From assembly GCF_004152845.1 (NCBI RefSeq), contig NZ_SEON01000005.1:124001-188000 (forward strand): 64,000 bases of DNA, in the 5' to 3' direction. This document shows, in pieces, positions 37,122 to 45,907 of the stretch. The notes beneath the pieces were generated by a model. That model made no database searches. It had not been told where the DNA came from and saw only the letters and a list, made by a program, of their open reading frames with translations. How positions within the stretch are numbered: the first letter of the stretch is position 1; each line of letters starts with the position of its first letter. The translations under genes and the position numbers were made by a program. The DNA comes from Sphingobium fuliginis. Lineage in GTDB: Bacteria; Pseudomonadota; Alphaproteobacteria; Sphingomonadales; Sphingomonadaceae.

Positions 37122-37445
37122 CTATCGGTCGGGACGCTTCGTCGTCGTCAATCTGATGATGTTCCTGAACGCCGCCACGATCCCGAGACCGAGGAATGCC
37201 AACAGGAGCCATGGGGATGTCCGCAGAAAGTAGTCCAGAGTCCCACCAACCACGGCACCGCCAGCAAGACCGCCGATCAGCTCCGCGAGAACCCTGTTGC
37301 CGAGACGCGACCCATCGTCCGCCTGCTGCACCTGTGTCCCCTGTCTGACCTTTTCGGCATGTTCGGCCTGCGCGATCCGCTCCTCCAAAGAAGCGATGCG
37401 CGCATCTTCCCCCGCCGGGTCCTGCCCCGGTGCATCCGCCGCCAT
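37122..37445 (-). CDS. atpI: ATP synthase assembly protein AtpI
   Basis: A 107-residue protein: a charged N-terminal half with a short coiled coil and the AtpI/AtpZ pair of membrane segments (ELIGGLAGGAVVGGTLDYFL, PWLLLAFLGLGIVAAFRNI). It heads the Fo operon, as usual in alphaproteobacteria, and assists c-ring assembly or Mg2+ supply in other species. GGAAAGG precedes the ATG. Confidence 0.92.
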   Translation of the reverse strand: MAADAPGQDPAGEDARIASLEERIAQAEHAEKVRQGTQVQQADDGSRLGNRVLAELIGGLAGGAVVGGTLDYFLRTSPWLLLAFLGLGIVAAFRNIIRLTTTKRPDR

Positions 37446-37526
37446 CCAGCCATCCTTTCCGTCAAGGCTTTAAAAGCCAACGTCAGGCGGCATGGCGCTT
37501 GCGGCTGCACCCGTCAAGGCGCGGCC

Positions 37527-37555
37527 CGTTTAGAAAGGGCTTTCAGGAGTGTCAA
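37527..37555 (-). promoter_or_regulatory. Candidate housekeeping promoter of the atp operon
   Basis: On the minus strand a perfect TTGACA (37550-37555) is followed, after 17 bases, by TAAACG (37527-37532). It lies about 80 bases before the atpI start, in the only sizeable gap ahead of the operon. The -10 box is a weak match, so the call is tentative. Confidence 0.4.
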
Positions 37556-37637
37556 CCGTCGTTGGGCCAGAGAATTTCCTGTCCGAACGAAGCTGGGTCC
37601 AAAGTCCACTAGCCCGGCAAGTCCGGCCTGAGGTAAA

Positions 37638-38039
37638 TCACCCCGCCGTGGCGCAATAGCCCGGCAGCGCGATGGGGCCCGCGCCCTTGGTCTGCCACGC
37701 GCCCGCGCCGATCCGATAGACCTGCCCGGGCTTCACCCTGCTGCTGAGCGTCTGGCATCCGGTCGCCGCCGCCACATCCTGCACGGTCACGCCGCGCTTG
37801 CCGGCAAGGTCGGTATAGGCGGCCCTGCGCTTGATGTTGATCGATTCGACTTCCTGCCGCACCGCGTCGCTCACCGAACCGGCAATGCCGAGATAGCCGT
37901 CGGCCTGCTCGCCCACCGCCCCCGCGCTCATGGCGGCGGCGACCGCGCCCGACTGCGCCCGCGCCGGAGAAGTCATGGCCAGGCCGGTCGCCAGCACGAC
38001 CGCGGCAGAGGCGGCAAGCATCAAAAATTTGCGTGTCAT
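37638..38039 (-). CDS. ydbL: YdbL family periplasmic protein
   Basis: A 133-residue protein with a signal peptide ending near SPARA and the DUF1318-like core: GEQADGYLGIAGSVSDAVRQ, ESINIKRRAAYTDLA and GVTVQDVAAATGCQ. It is encoded directly after the ynbE and ydbH genes with a four-base overlap, the same order as in Escherichia coli. In that species YdbL modulates the YdbH-YnbE bridge. Confidence 0.88.
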   Translation of the reverse strand: MTRKFLMLAASAAVVLATGLAMTSPARAQSGAVAAAMSAGAVGEQADGYLGIAGSVSDAVRQEVESINIKRRAAYTDLAGKRGVTVQDVAAATGCQTLSSRVKPGQVYRIGAGAWQTKGAGPIALPGYCATAG

Positions 38040-38224
38040 TGCGGGAACAACTCCGGGTTATTCTGGATCAAATCTTGCGCATCGCGCTGCAGGCGAACAA
38101 CGACCTCCTGCTGCACCTTCACGTTGAGGTTGATCTCTATCGGCTTGTCGGGCGCCTTCACCTGGATGCAGCCCCCCAAGGCCAGACCGGCGAAGCCCGC
38201 CACGATGATCGTTCGCTTCTTCAT
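38036..38224 (-). CDS. ynbE: YnbE-like outer-membrane lipoprotein
   Basis: A 62-residue lipoprotein: signal KKRTIIVAGFAGLALGGC, then IQVKAPDKPIEINLNVKVQQ, which is the conserved YnbE core with alternating residues for a short beta-strand. It overlaps the ydbH stop and the ydbL start by four bases each (ATGA type), so the three are made together. In E. coli YnbE stacks against YdbH to join it to the outer membrane. Confidence 0.92.
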   Translation of the reverse strand: MKKRTIIVAGFAGLALGGCIQVKAPDKPIEINLNVKVQQEVVVRLQRDAQDLIQNNPELFPQ

Positions 38225-41200
38225 TTCTGCTCCCCATTTCGCATAGTTTCGCTTTCGGCAGGCTGAACTGCAACCCCCTCCTGGCCGATCGTGGCCCGCA
38301 TCTTCTCCTGCATCTGGTCGCCTATGCTGTTTTGTATGAGCGTTGACGGATCGATGAAGGACTGCGCGGTTCCCAGAAGGCCCCGGAAGGGAGCGGCGAT
38401 CCGCACGTTGAAGATGAAGGGCAGGCCCGTGAAATTCCGCGCCAGACCCGCCGGCGCCCCACCGATCTGCCCGCGATTGACGCCGTTGAAGACGACGTTC
38501 GTCACCATCTCTCCATCCAGCGCGCCGTCCATCAATATGGTGAGGCATTTATACTGGAGATTCTTGAGCGCATCGAAGGCCAGCCGCCCCATCGCGCCCA
38601 ACTGCTCGTTCGACACCGGCCCCACATAGGAAAGGGTCCCCGACTGGCGCGTCGGATCGCAGGGGATGGTGGGCAGCACGCCTTCGGGCATCATCAGCGG
38701 CGGCATGCCTTGCTGCCGCGCGGTCAGCACGCCCCCCGCCACGCGCCCGCCCTGCGCGTTGAAGATCAGAGGCATGATGCCGTCGAACGTACCCGTGGCG
38801 GAAATATTCTTGAGGTCCATCGCCTGGATGAAGGCGCCCGCATCCAGACCGATGACGCGGAAGGTCAAATAACGGTCCACATCTGCGCTGAAATCCATCG
38901 TCGTCGGCAGCAGGACCAGCTCCCCGCCGGAAAAGGGCCAGCCGCCCCCTTCGATCCGCACCTTCTGCCCCGCCTCCAGCCGATAGCGCACAAGGCCGTC
39001 GCGAACCTCTACACCCGGATTGACCGACCTGATTCGCACTTCCTGCCCCGGCGCGCTGACGAGACCGAGCAGATCGGTGAAACGCAGTTCGCCGGACAAC
39101 CCCTCCACCGGGCCGAAAGCCGCCGCCAGGCTGGCATTGTCGGTCCCGAACAGGCCATCGCTGGTCACATGCGTCCCGTTCCAGCGGATATGCCCTTCCC
39201 CGCTGACCTGCGCCGTCACATTGGCCACCACGCCAAGGGCGAGGCGGGTCACATCCTCCGGCTGGAGACCAGGACCAAAGGACAGTGCCGGAACCGCCAG
39301 ATCCGCCTTGCCTCGCCCACTGCTCAGATCATGCGCGATGACTGCCCGGGCTACCAGCGCATCATTGCGCGGCGTCCGCAACGATCCCGTCGCTGCAATC
39401 TTCGAATCCTTCAACGTCAGCGCGAAGTCGGGAACATTCAGCGGTTCGAACCGGCCCGGCGCCTGCGCATCGCGCACCGTCATCCCGGCCGCCAGCTTCA
39501 GCGCGCCCCCGGCGAAGCTCCAGTCGCCCGCGCCATTTTCGACGATCAGCGGCACGGACCCGATCCGGCCGCCTGCCCCCGTCAACCGGCCGCCCAAGCC
39601 CTGGGCCGTGGCGTTGCCGGTCAGCGTCGCCGCGCTCAACCGAACAGGCGAATCCTGCGGACCGATCGCCAGATCGGCATTGGCAAGTGCAAAACCCTGC
39701 TGTCCCAGAGCGAAACGAGCGCTATCGGCGGAAAGGCGCATTGGGCTGTCGCCGCTTTTGCCCGCCAATGCGAGTTTGCGGATTTCAGCGCCGCCACTCA
39801 CACCGCCCGGCCCGACGGCAAGCAGCGCCTGCCCGACGGGGCACAACGTCTGCCGGGTCCGCCCCAGCGAAAAATTGCCATAGCGCGCCTCGATCAGCGA
39901 GATGGGCACGCAATGCGGGTTGATCGCCAATAGACCCTTGGCGTTCATTTGCCCTTCAACGGGCGCCACCAGCCCGCGCAGCCTTCCACCGGGAAGCGGC
40001 CCGTCGAGCCGCACCTGCGTCGAGAAGCGCGTATCGCCCTTCGGCCCCGCAACGAATCGCACCGGCTCCAGGCTTAACCTGGCATCGCCCGCCGCATAGG
40101 GCTCAAGGAACAATTGTCCGCCAAAGCCGCCGCCCGGCCTCCGCCCCAAACGCAGCGCCGCCCTCGGCAATCCGCCGCCCTCCGTCGTGATCGCTCCGTC
40201 GAGCGCCCAGTCGATCGCCTGCCCGGCCCTGCCAGGCCAGCCGATGGTCACGCGACCTTCCCCGGCTATGGCGATCCGCGCACCGCTGCGCGCCGAAAAG
40301 CGGGTGTCGGTCAAGGCTAGGCTGCCCGCCTTCCCTTGCTGAGCGAAGGCCAGGGTGGTTTGCAGGACATTGTCCGCGCCGGCGCGGCGCGTGGCATCGG
40401 CCAGGCGCGCGACCAGCGGCCCAACGGGCGTCCCGACCGTAGATTCGCGCGCAGCCGCCAGGGGATCGCGGCCGGCGAACCGCAACTGCCGAACGGACAG
40501 CCGCCCCTCAAGACCCATATCGCCCTTGCCGACATGCCAGGCGCCCTGAAAGTCGGCGGGTCCGGCCAATGCGGCGCCGGCCGACAGAGCCGTCGCCCCG
40601 ATTCGCGCTCGCCCGGCGGTTTTGGCAGCCGTTCCGTCGAAATCGATCCGGCCTGAGGGGCGCGCCAGAACCATGCCGCCGGACTTGAGCGCTTCCCCCG
40701 TCAGGTCGACGCGGCCGGTCCAGCGATCCAACGCCTTGCCGAGCCAGACATCCACATCCGCAGCCGGTTTCGCCACGGCGATGCCGGCATCGCGACAGGC
40801 CAGCGCTGCGCCGCGCAACGGGCCGGAGAGATGTGGGCGTCCGTCCTGCATGGCAACATCCAGCATCGCCCGCAGGTCGGCCAGCCCGCATCCCTCGACG
40901 CCTCCATTCGGCATCGCCGCCGCCAGCCTGCCCCGGAAGCCCGATCGCAGATTCCCCTTCCCCTCTATCTGCATGCCGATCGGGCCGGCATCGGTATCCA
41001 GCCGCAGTCGCGCATCGCTGAGCGCCAGCAGAATGTCCGGCAGGCTGAAGGGCGCCGTGGATTTCGGGTCCCGGAATTTGTCGACCTCTCCCAGCTTCAG
41101 CACGCCATTGTGCAACGACCCCCGCATCCTGACGCCACCTGCCCGCACCGCCGCCACTTGCGGGGTCAGCCCTGTGAAAGCGATGTCGACCTCCACCCAG

Positions 41201-41454
41201 CGCGCCGTCAAATCGGGACGAGCGGGATCGCCCAGCACGATATTCTCGATCCGCTGGGTGCGAAGGCCTATGTCCGTCAGATCATAGCTGCCCTGCACGC
41301 CACGCCGGTTGAGTTCGCGGCTGATGAAATTTTCTGCGATGGGCGCGCGCTGCGTCCACAGCGCGGCAAGGATCAGCGCCAGCGACCCCGTGCCCACTCC
41401 AAGCCAGCGGAGCCAGCCGCGGCGAATCTCCTTTTCGCCGTCTTCATCTTCCAT
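38221..41454 (-). CDS. ydbH: YdbH family AsmA-like intermembrane bridge protein
   Basis: A 1077-residue protein with one N-terminal membrane segment (LGVGTGSLALILAALW) and a very long beta-rich region continuing to the dicarboxylate-transport-like C-terminal domain (residues ~860-1040; TFDGIMPLIFNAQGG, GTLSYVGPVSNEQLG). AsmA-like proteins form hydrophobic grooves crossing the periplasm and move phospholipids between membranes; YdbH, TamB and YhdP share this work in E. coli. The ATG at 41454 is used because it is the first Met of the typical N-terminus; the frame is open further upstream without a plausible start. Confidence 0.92.
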   Translation of the reverse strand: MEDEDGEKEIRRGWLRWLGVGTGSLALILAALWTQRAPIAENFISRELNRRGVQGSYDLTDIGLRTQRIENIVLGDPARPDLTARWVEVDIAFTGLTPQVAAVRAGGVRMRGSLHNGVLKLGEVDKFRDPKSTAPFSLPDILLALSDARLRLDTDAGPIGMQIEGKGNLRSGFRGRLAAAMPNGGVEGCGLADLRAMLDVAMQDGRPHLSGPLRGAALACRDAGIAVAKPAADVDVWLGKALDRWTGRVDLTGEALKSGGMVLARPSGRIDFDGTAAKTAGRARIGATALSAGAALAGPADFQGAWHVGKGDMGLEGRLSVRQLRFAGRDPLAAARESTVGTPVGPLVARLADATRRAGADNVLQTTLAFAQQGKAGSLALTDTRFSARSGARIAIAGEGRVTIGWPGRAGQAIDWALDGAITTEGGGLPRAALRLGRRPGGGFGGQLFLEPYAAGDARLSLEPVRFVAGPKGDTRFSTQVRLDGPLPGGRLRGLVAPVEGQMNAKGLLAINPHCVPISLIEARYGNFSLGRTRQTLCPVGQALLAVGPGGVSGGAEIRKLALAGKSGDSPMRLSADSARFALGQQGFALANADLAIGPQDSPVRLSAATLTGNATAQGLGGRLTGAGGRIGSVPLIVENGAGDWSFAGGALKLAAGMTVRDAQAPGRFEPLNVPDFALTLKDSKIAATGSLRTPRNDALVARAVIAHDLSSGRGKADLAVPALSFGPGLQPEDVTRLALGVVANVTAQVSGEGHIRWNGTHVTSDGLFGTDNASLAAAFGPVEGLSGELRFTDLLGLVSAPGQEVRIRSVNPGVEVRDGLVRYRLEAGQKVRIEGGGWPFSGGELVLLPTTMDFSADVDRYLTFRVIGLDAGAFIQAMDLKNISATGTFDGIMPLIFNAQGGRVAGGVLTARQQGMPPLMMPEGVLPTIPCDPTRQSGTLSYVGPVSNEQLGAMGRLAFDALKNLQYKCLTILMDGALDGEMVTNVVFNGVNRGQIGGAPAGLARNFTGLPFIFNVRIAAPFRGLLGTAQSFIDPSTLIQNSIGDQMQEKMRATIGQEGVAVQPAESETMRNGEQK

Positions 41455-41540
41455 GCTTCTGGTCAAACCCGCGTGCTCAAGTCCGTAACGCCTGCATAAC
41501 GTCCGATCACTCCTAAATATCCTTGCCCGATAAATCCGCA

Positions 41541-42278
41541 ATGAATAGCGTCCCCCTTCGCATGCGGGGGACAGGTAAGACTTTGCCGGATCAGGATTTG
41601 AAGGCTGCGCACGACGGCGTCGGGCATCGCGCCCGGCTGCGCCGAAAACTGGCGGAGAGCGGCGGCGAAGCGTTGCATGATCATGAACTGATCGAATATC
41701 TGCTGGCACTGGCCATACCCCGTCGCGACACGAAACCACTGGCAAAGGCGCTGCTGCGCGAATTCGATGGCATCGGTGGGCTGATGGCGGCTGACTGGCA
41801 GGCGATTGCCCGCGTTCCCGGCATGGGCGACACCAGCATCGCCGCGATCAAGATCGTTCAGGCGACGATGCTGCGGATGCTACGCAACGGAGTGGCGGAA
41901 AAGCCGGTGCTGGCAAGCTGGCAGGCGCTGCTCGACTATCTGCGCGCCGACATGGCCTTTCTGACGGTGGAGCGGGTGCGGGTGTTGCACCTCAACAGCC
42001 GGAACATGCTGATCCGCGACGAGCATATGGGCGACGGTTCGATCGACCAGGCGGCGATTTATACCCGGGAGGTTATTCGACGGGCGATCGACCTTGGCTC
42101 GGCAGCGTTGATCCTTGTCCACAATCATCCCAGCGGATCGCCGGAACCCAGCCGTCAGGATATAGAAATCACCCGGCAGATCGCGGAAGCGGGCAAGCGG
42201 CTCAACATCGCGGTGCATGACCATATCATCATAGGGACACAGGGGCACAGCAGCCTGCGTGCGAAAGGGCTGATCTAG
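41541..42278 (+). CDS. radC: RadC/JAB-domain protein
   Basis: A 245-residue RadC family protein: an N-terminal HhH-like region (IARVPGMGDTSIAAIKI) and a JAB metalloprotease-like fold with the metal-binding signature LVHNHPSGSPEPSRQDIEIT and a Glu in the upstream EVIRRAIDL region. Despite the name, a DNA-repair function has not been confirmed for the family. The ATG at 41541 is chosen without a strong ribosome site; starts at 41562 or an upstream TTG are possible. Divergent from ydbH. Confidence 0.88.
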   Translation: MNSVPLRMRGTGKTLPDQDLKAAHDGVGHRARLRRKLAESGGEALHDHELIEYLLALAIPRRDTKPLAKALLREFDGIGGLMAADWQAIARVPGMGDTSIAAIKIVQATMLRMLRNGVAEKPVLASWQALLDYLRADMAFLTVERVRVLHLNSRNMLIRDEHMGDGSIDQAAIYTREVIRRAIDLGSAALILVHNHPSGSPEPSRQDIEITRQIAEAGKRLNIAVHDHIIIGTQGHSSLRAKGLI

Positions 42279-42323
42279 GGACCGTGCGTCGAAGCGGCCG
42301 GGAGGGATGTCTTAGGAGGGCCG

Positions 42324-42345
42324 AAAACAGGCCACGCCTGGCCTG
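42324..42345 (-). terminator. Rho-independent terminator of the helicase gene
   Basis: On the minus strand CAGGCCA and TGGCCTG (42339-42345 and 42328-42334) pair around a four-base loop and run into TTTTCGG. It lies ten bases after the helicase stop codon. Confidence 0.7.
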
Positions 42346-42354
42346 CAACGGCAA

Positions 42355-43704
42355 CTAAGCGCCAAACCCCACCGAAAGAAACTCCGGAACCGGTCCGTTC
42401 CAGCCTTCGTCCGGACCATCGTCCACCGGTTCTGGCCGCCGCGGTCGGGCGCCATTGCCCTCCGGCCGCGCAGCACGCGGTTCTTCACGGCGGCGGTCGT
42501 CGCGGCGCTTGTCGGACTTGCGGTCGTCTTTCCGATCCCGGCCCGAACGGCGCGGTTCCTCCTTCGCCTTTTCGGCGGGAGCAGCAGCGACCGGTGCGTC
42601 GATGGTCTCGATCTTCTGCTTGATCAGCTTCTGGATATTGTCGATCGCCTCGGCATCGTCCGACGTCACGAAGGTATAGGCTACGCCCTTCGCCCCTGCG
42701 CGGCCCGTGCGGCCGATGCGATGGACATAATCGTCGGGATGCCAAGGCGCGTCGAAATTGAACACATGGCTCACGCCCTTGATGTCCAGCCCGCGCGCCG
42801 CAACGTCGGACGCCACCAATATGTTCACCGTCCCCGCCCGGAACCGCTCCAGTTCCGCGATGCGCGCCGACTGGTCGATGTCGCCGTGAATCTCGCCCGA
42901 TTTGAAGCCATGGCGCTGAAGGCTCTTGTTGAGTTCACGCACCGTGGTCTTGCGGTTGCAGAAGATCACCGCGCTCTGCACGTCCTCGGCATCCAGCATC
43001 GCGCGCAGGGCCTCCCGCTTCTTGCGCGAATCGACCTTCACCAGACGCTGGGTGATGTTGGTCGAGGCCGTGGCGGGCCGCGCCACCTCGATCGACTTGG
43101 GATTGCTGAGGAACCGGTCGGCCAGCTTCTTGATCACCGGCGGCATGGTCGCGGAGAACAGCAGCGTCTGCCGCTGGGCGGGCAGCTTTGTGCAAATCTC
43201 CTCGATGTCCGGGATGAAGCCCATGTCGAGCATCCGGTCGGCTTCGTCGATCACCAGCATGCTGCAGCCGTTGAGCAGTATCTTGCCCCGCTGGAACAGG
43301 TCCATCAGCCGCCCCGGCGTCGCGATCAGCACGTCGACGCCTTTTTCCAGGGCTTTGAGCTGATCGCCCATCTGCACGCCGCCGATCAGCAGCGCCATGT
43401 TGAGCTTGTGATACTTCCCGTATTTCTCGAAATTCTCGGCCACCTGGGCAGCGAGTTCACGCGTCGGCTCCAGGATCAGCGATCGCGGCATCAGCGCGCG
43501 GGCGCGGCCATGGGCGAGGATGTCGATCATCGGCAGCACGAAGCTGGCGGTCTTGCCCGTTCCCGTCTGCGCGATGCCGATGATGTCCTTCATCATCAGC
43601 ACGGGCGGGATCGCCTGTGCCTGAATCGGCGTGGGCGTGTCATATCCGGCCTCGGTAACGGCCTTCAATAATTCGTCGGAAAGGCCGAGATCGGCAAAAG
43701 TCAT
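42355..43704 (-). CDS. DEAD-box RNA helicase (RhlE-like)
   Basis: A 449-residue helicase with all conserved motifs: Q motif (TPTPIQAQAIP), I (AQTGTGKT), Ia (PTRELAAQ), II (VIDEADRMLDMGF), III (SATMP), IV-VI (VIFCNRKTT, ASDVAARGLDIKGV, HRIGRTGRAGAKG). The ~90-residue C-terminal tail is rich in Arg, Asp, Glu and Pro, typical for RhlE-type helicases and expected to bind RNA. It likely acts in ribosome assembly or RNA decay. It is convergent with radC. Confidence 0.93.
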   Translation of the reverse strand: MTFADLGLSDELLKAVTEAGYDTPTPIQAQAIPPVLMMKDIIGIAQTGTGKTASFVLPMIDILAHGRARALMPRSLILEPTRELAAQVAENFEKYGKYHKLNMALLIGGVQMGDQLKALEKGVDVLIATPGRLMDLFQRGKILLNGCSMLVIDEADRMLDMGFIPDIEEICTKLPAQRQTLLFSATMPPVIKKLADRFLSNPKSIEVARPATASTNITQRLVKVDSRKKREALRAMLDAEDVQSAVIFCNRKTTVRELNKSLQRHGFKSGEIHGDIDQSARIAELERFRAGTVNILVASDVAARGLDIKGVSHVFNFDAPWHPDDYVHRIGRTGRAGAKGVAYTFVTSDDAEAIDNIQKLIKQKIETIDAPVAAAPAEKAKEEPRRSGRDRKDDRKSDKRRDDRRREEPRAARPEGNGARPRRPEPVDDGPDEGWNGPVPEFLSVGFGA

Positions 43705-43814
43705 TCAGATGTCCGGGACAGGAGGCTCTCCACCGCACGAAAACGCGCAGGGAAATCGGGCGCGCCTTGCGGAAATATCGGCCTCTTGTCAAGAAAATCG
43801 CGAAGATGATGCGG

Positions 43815-44249
43815 TCAATCGTCCGGTTCGGCCTGCTCCAGCCGGCGGAAACCCTCGATCGCGCAACTGGCCCCGCTCCGCGCCTGCAATTCGTCGCGCC
43901 CGGAACAGAGCGAGCCGTCCTCATCGGGCTCGACATAGAATCCGGAATAGAAACCCATGCTGTTGCACCCGCGCTCCAGCCTTGCGCGATAGCGGTGATT
44001 ATCAGCCAGCAGCAGATCTATGGCATTGTCCATCACTATGCTTGCCGACCGAATCGATCGCAGCGCGATGCAGCGCGGCCCCTTCTTCTCCTTCCAGTCA
44101 TTCCGCGCCTCCGGCGTGGGACGCGCGGGCGCACGCCCCTTCCTTGCCATCGGCACGCGGATGATGACACGCTGCTCGATCGTCAGTTGCGCCCATTGCA
44201 CGGGCTCGGCGGCTGACGCGGACAACAGCAGCAGGACGGAATGAAACAA
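43815..44249 (-). CDS. Small secreted protein of unknown function
   Basis: A 144-residue protein. Using a TTG start at 44249 (AGGGG six bases ahead) gives a short signal peptide (FHSVLLLLSASAAEPVQ) that would be cut after Ala-Ala. The mature part is basic (RKGRAPARPTPEARNDWKEK) with a conserved-looking CIALRSIRSASIVMDNAIDL stretch and four Cys, which may make disulfides in the periplasm. I do not recognise a characterised family. It is divergent from the oxidoreductase gene at 44328. Confidence 0.7.
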   Translation of the reverse strand: MFHSVLLLLSASAAEPVQWAQLTIEQRVIIRVPMARKGRAPARPTPEARNDWKEKKGPRCIALRSIRSASIVMDNAIDLLLADNHRYRARLERGCNSMGFYSGFYVEPDEDGSLCSGRDELQARSGASCAIEGFRRLEQAEPDD

Positions 44250-44327
44250 GTCGAACCCCTTTTGGGACGCGGACGCTATGGGCCAAAGGTTGAACCGTCG
44301 ATGAATTCCAAGGCATAGGACAGTCCC

Positions 44328-45767
44328 ATGATAGGACAAGATGTTATCGCCCGATTCACGGCCCTGCTGGGGGAAAAGCGCGTCGTGACCGATGCGGACG
44401 ACATCGCCCCGTGGGTCAGCGACTGGCGCGGACGCTATCACGGCGCTGCCGCCGCCATTCTTCAGCCGGAATCGACCGGCCAGGTCGCCGCCGCGGTCCG
44501 CCTTGCCGCCGATCTTGGCGTGCCGCTGGTGCCGCAGGGTGGCAACACTTCCATGGTGGGCGGCGCCACGCCCCCGGCGGACGGTTCTGCGCTGATCCTG
44601 TCGCTCCGCCGGATGAACCATATCCGCAACCTGTCTCCGCACGACAATCTTGCCGTCTGCGAAGCGGGGGTCATCCTCTCCAACCTCCACGATGCCGCCG
44701 CCGCCGTTGGCCGCCGCTTTCCACTGAGCCTTGGGGCCAAGGGTTCGGCCACCATCGGCGGGCTCATCTCCACCAATGCCGGCGGAACCCAGGTGCTGCG
44801 CCACGGCACGATGCGGGCGCTGGTCGAGGGGATTGAGGCTGTCCTGCCGGACGGCGGCATCTTCCATGGCCTGGATGCCCTCAAGAAGGACAATCGCGGC
44901 TATGACATCAAGCAATTGCTGATCGGCGCCGAAGGGACTTTGGGAATCGTCACCGCCGCCGCGCTGCGCCTGGTGCCCGCCATTGCGGCTCGCGCCGTCG
45001 GCTGGATCGGCGTCTCCTCACCTGCCGATGCGCTGGCCCTGCTCCGGCTTTGCGAAGCCCATCTGGGCGACAGTGTCGAAGGGTTCGAAGTGATCGCGGA
45101 CGACGGCCTGGGCCATGTCCTGTCGCATGTTCCCGGCACCCGCTGCCCGATTGCAACGCGCACGCCCTGGCATGTGCTGGTAGAGGTCGACCATGGCGAC
45201 CCACGCGATCCGACGCCCGCCGACCGGCTGGAGAGCGCGCTGGCCGATGCGTTGGAACAGGGCCTCGCCGTCGACGCCGCCATCGCCGCCAATGAAACGC
45301 AGGCGGAAGCCTTCTGGCGCATCCGCGAATCGCTCTCCGAATCCGAACGGGCGCAGGGACCGGCGCTGCAATATGACATCAGCGTGCCGGTTGCGCGGAT
45401 GCCCGCCTTCATGATCGAAGCCGCGGCAGCGGCGGAAAGGGCCTTTCCCGGCACCACCGCCTCCTCCTTCGGTCATCTGGGGGACGGCAACGTCCATTTC
45501 CATGTCCGCGCGCCCAGGGGCACGACCGACGGTCCGGCATGGATCGCGGCGGAGGGTCAGGCGATCAACAGCTTCGTCCATGATGCGGTGGTCGCGGCGG
45601 GCGGCTCCATCTCCGCCGAACATGGCATCGGCCAGATGAAGCGCGCCGAACTCGGCCGCCTCTCCAGCCCCGCGCGCCTCCACGCCCTGCGCGCGGTCAA
45701 GGCCGCATTCGATCCCCAGGGCATCATGAATCCGGACAAGCTGATCCCCCGTCCGGAGGAAGGCTGA
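44328..45767 (+). CDS. FAD-linked oxidoreductase (GlcD / D-2-hydroxyacid dehydrogenase type)
   Basis: A 479-residue flavoenzyme. The FAD_binding_4 domain holds LVPQGGNTSMVGGATPP and LGAKGSATIGGLISTNAGGT; the C-terminal FAD-oxidase domain has SFGHLGDGNVHFHV, whose His residues bind metal and substrate, and ISAEHGIGQMKRAEL. This matches D-lactate, D-2-hydroxyglutarate and glycolate dehydrogenases. The D-2-hydroxyglutarate group is the likeliest but the substrate is not decided by the sequence. A rho-independent terminator follows. Confidence 0.9.
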   Translation: MIGQDVIARFTALLGEKRVVTDADDIAPWVSDWRGRYHGAAAAILQPESTGQVAAAVRLAADLGVPLVPQGGNTSMVGGATPPADGSALILSLRRMNHIRNLSPHDNLAVCEAGVILSNLHDAAAAVGRRFPLSLGAKGSATIGGLISTNAGGTQVLRHGTMRALVEGIEAVLPDGGIFHGLDALKKDNRGYDIKQLLIGAEGTLGIVTAAALRLVPAIAARAVGWIGVSSPADALALLRLCEAHLGDSVEGFEVIADDGLGHVLSHVPGTRCPIATRTPWHVLVEVDHGDPRDPTPADRLESALADALEQGLAVDAAIAANETQAEAFWRIRESLSESERAQGPALQYDISVPVARMPAFMIEAAAAAERAFPGTTASSFGHLGDGNVHFHVRAPRGTTDGPAWIAAEGQAINSFVHDAVVAAGGSISAEHGIGQMKRAELGRLSSPARLHALRAVKAAFDPQGIMNPDKLIPRPEEG

Positions 45768-45855
45768 AGCCAGCCCCGGCGGCAGCACTGGGCATCGACA
45801 AAGCGATTGCCTCCCGCGTCCAAGGGCTTTATCCCCCTCGGCCCAGTATCAGGCT

Positions 45856-45885
45856 AGCGGCGCAAGGGAAAATGCGCCGCTTTTT
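45856..45885 (+). terminator. Rho-independent terminator
   Basis: AGCGGCGCA (45856-45864) and TGCGCCGCT (45873-45881) form a perfect stem followed by TTTTTG. It lies 89 bases after the FAD-oxidoreductase stop and 23 bases before the sapC start, so sapC transcription must either begin close by or read through. Confidence 0.8.
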
Positions 45886-45907
45886 GTTGGAAATGGACTA
45901 GCACATC

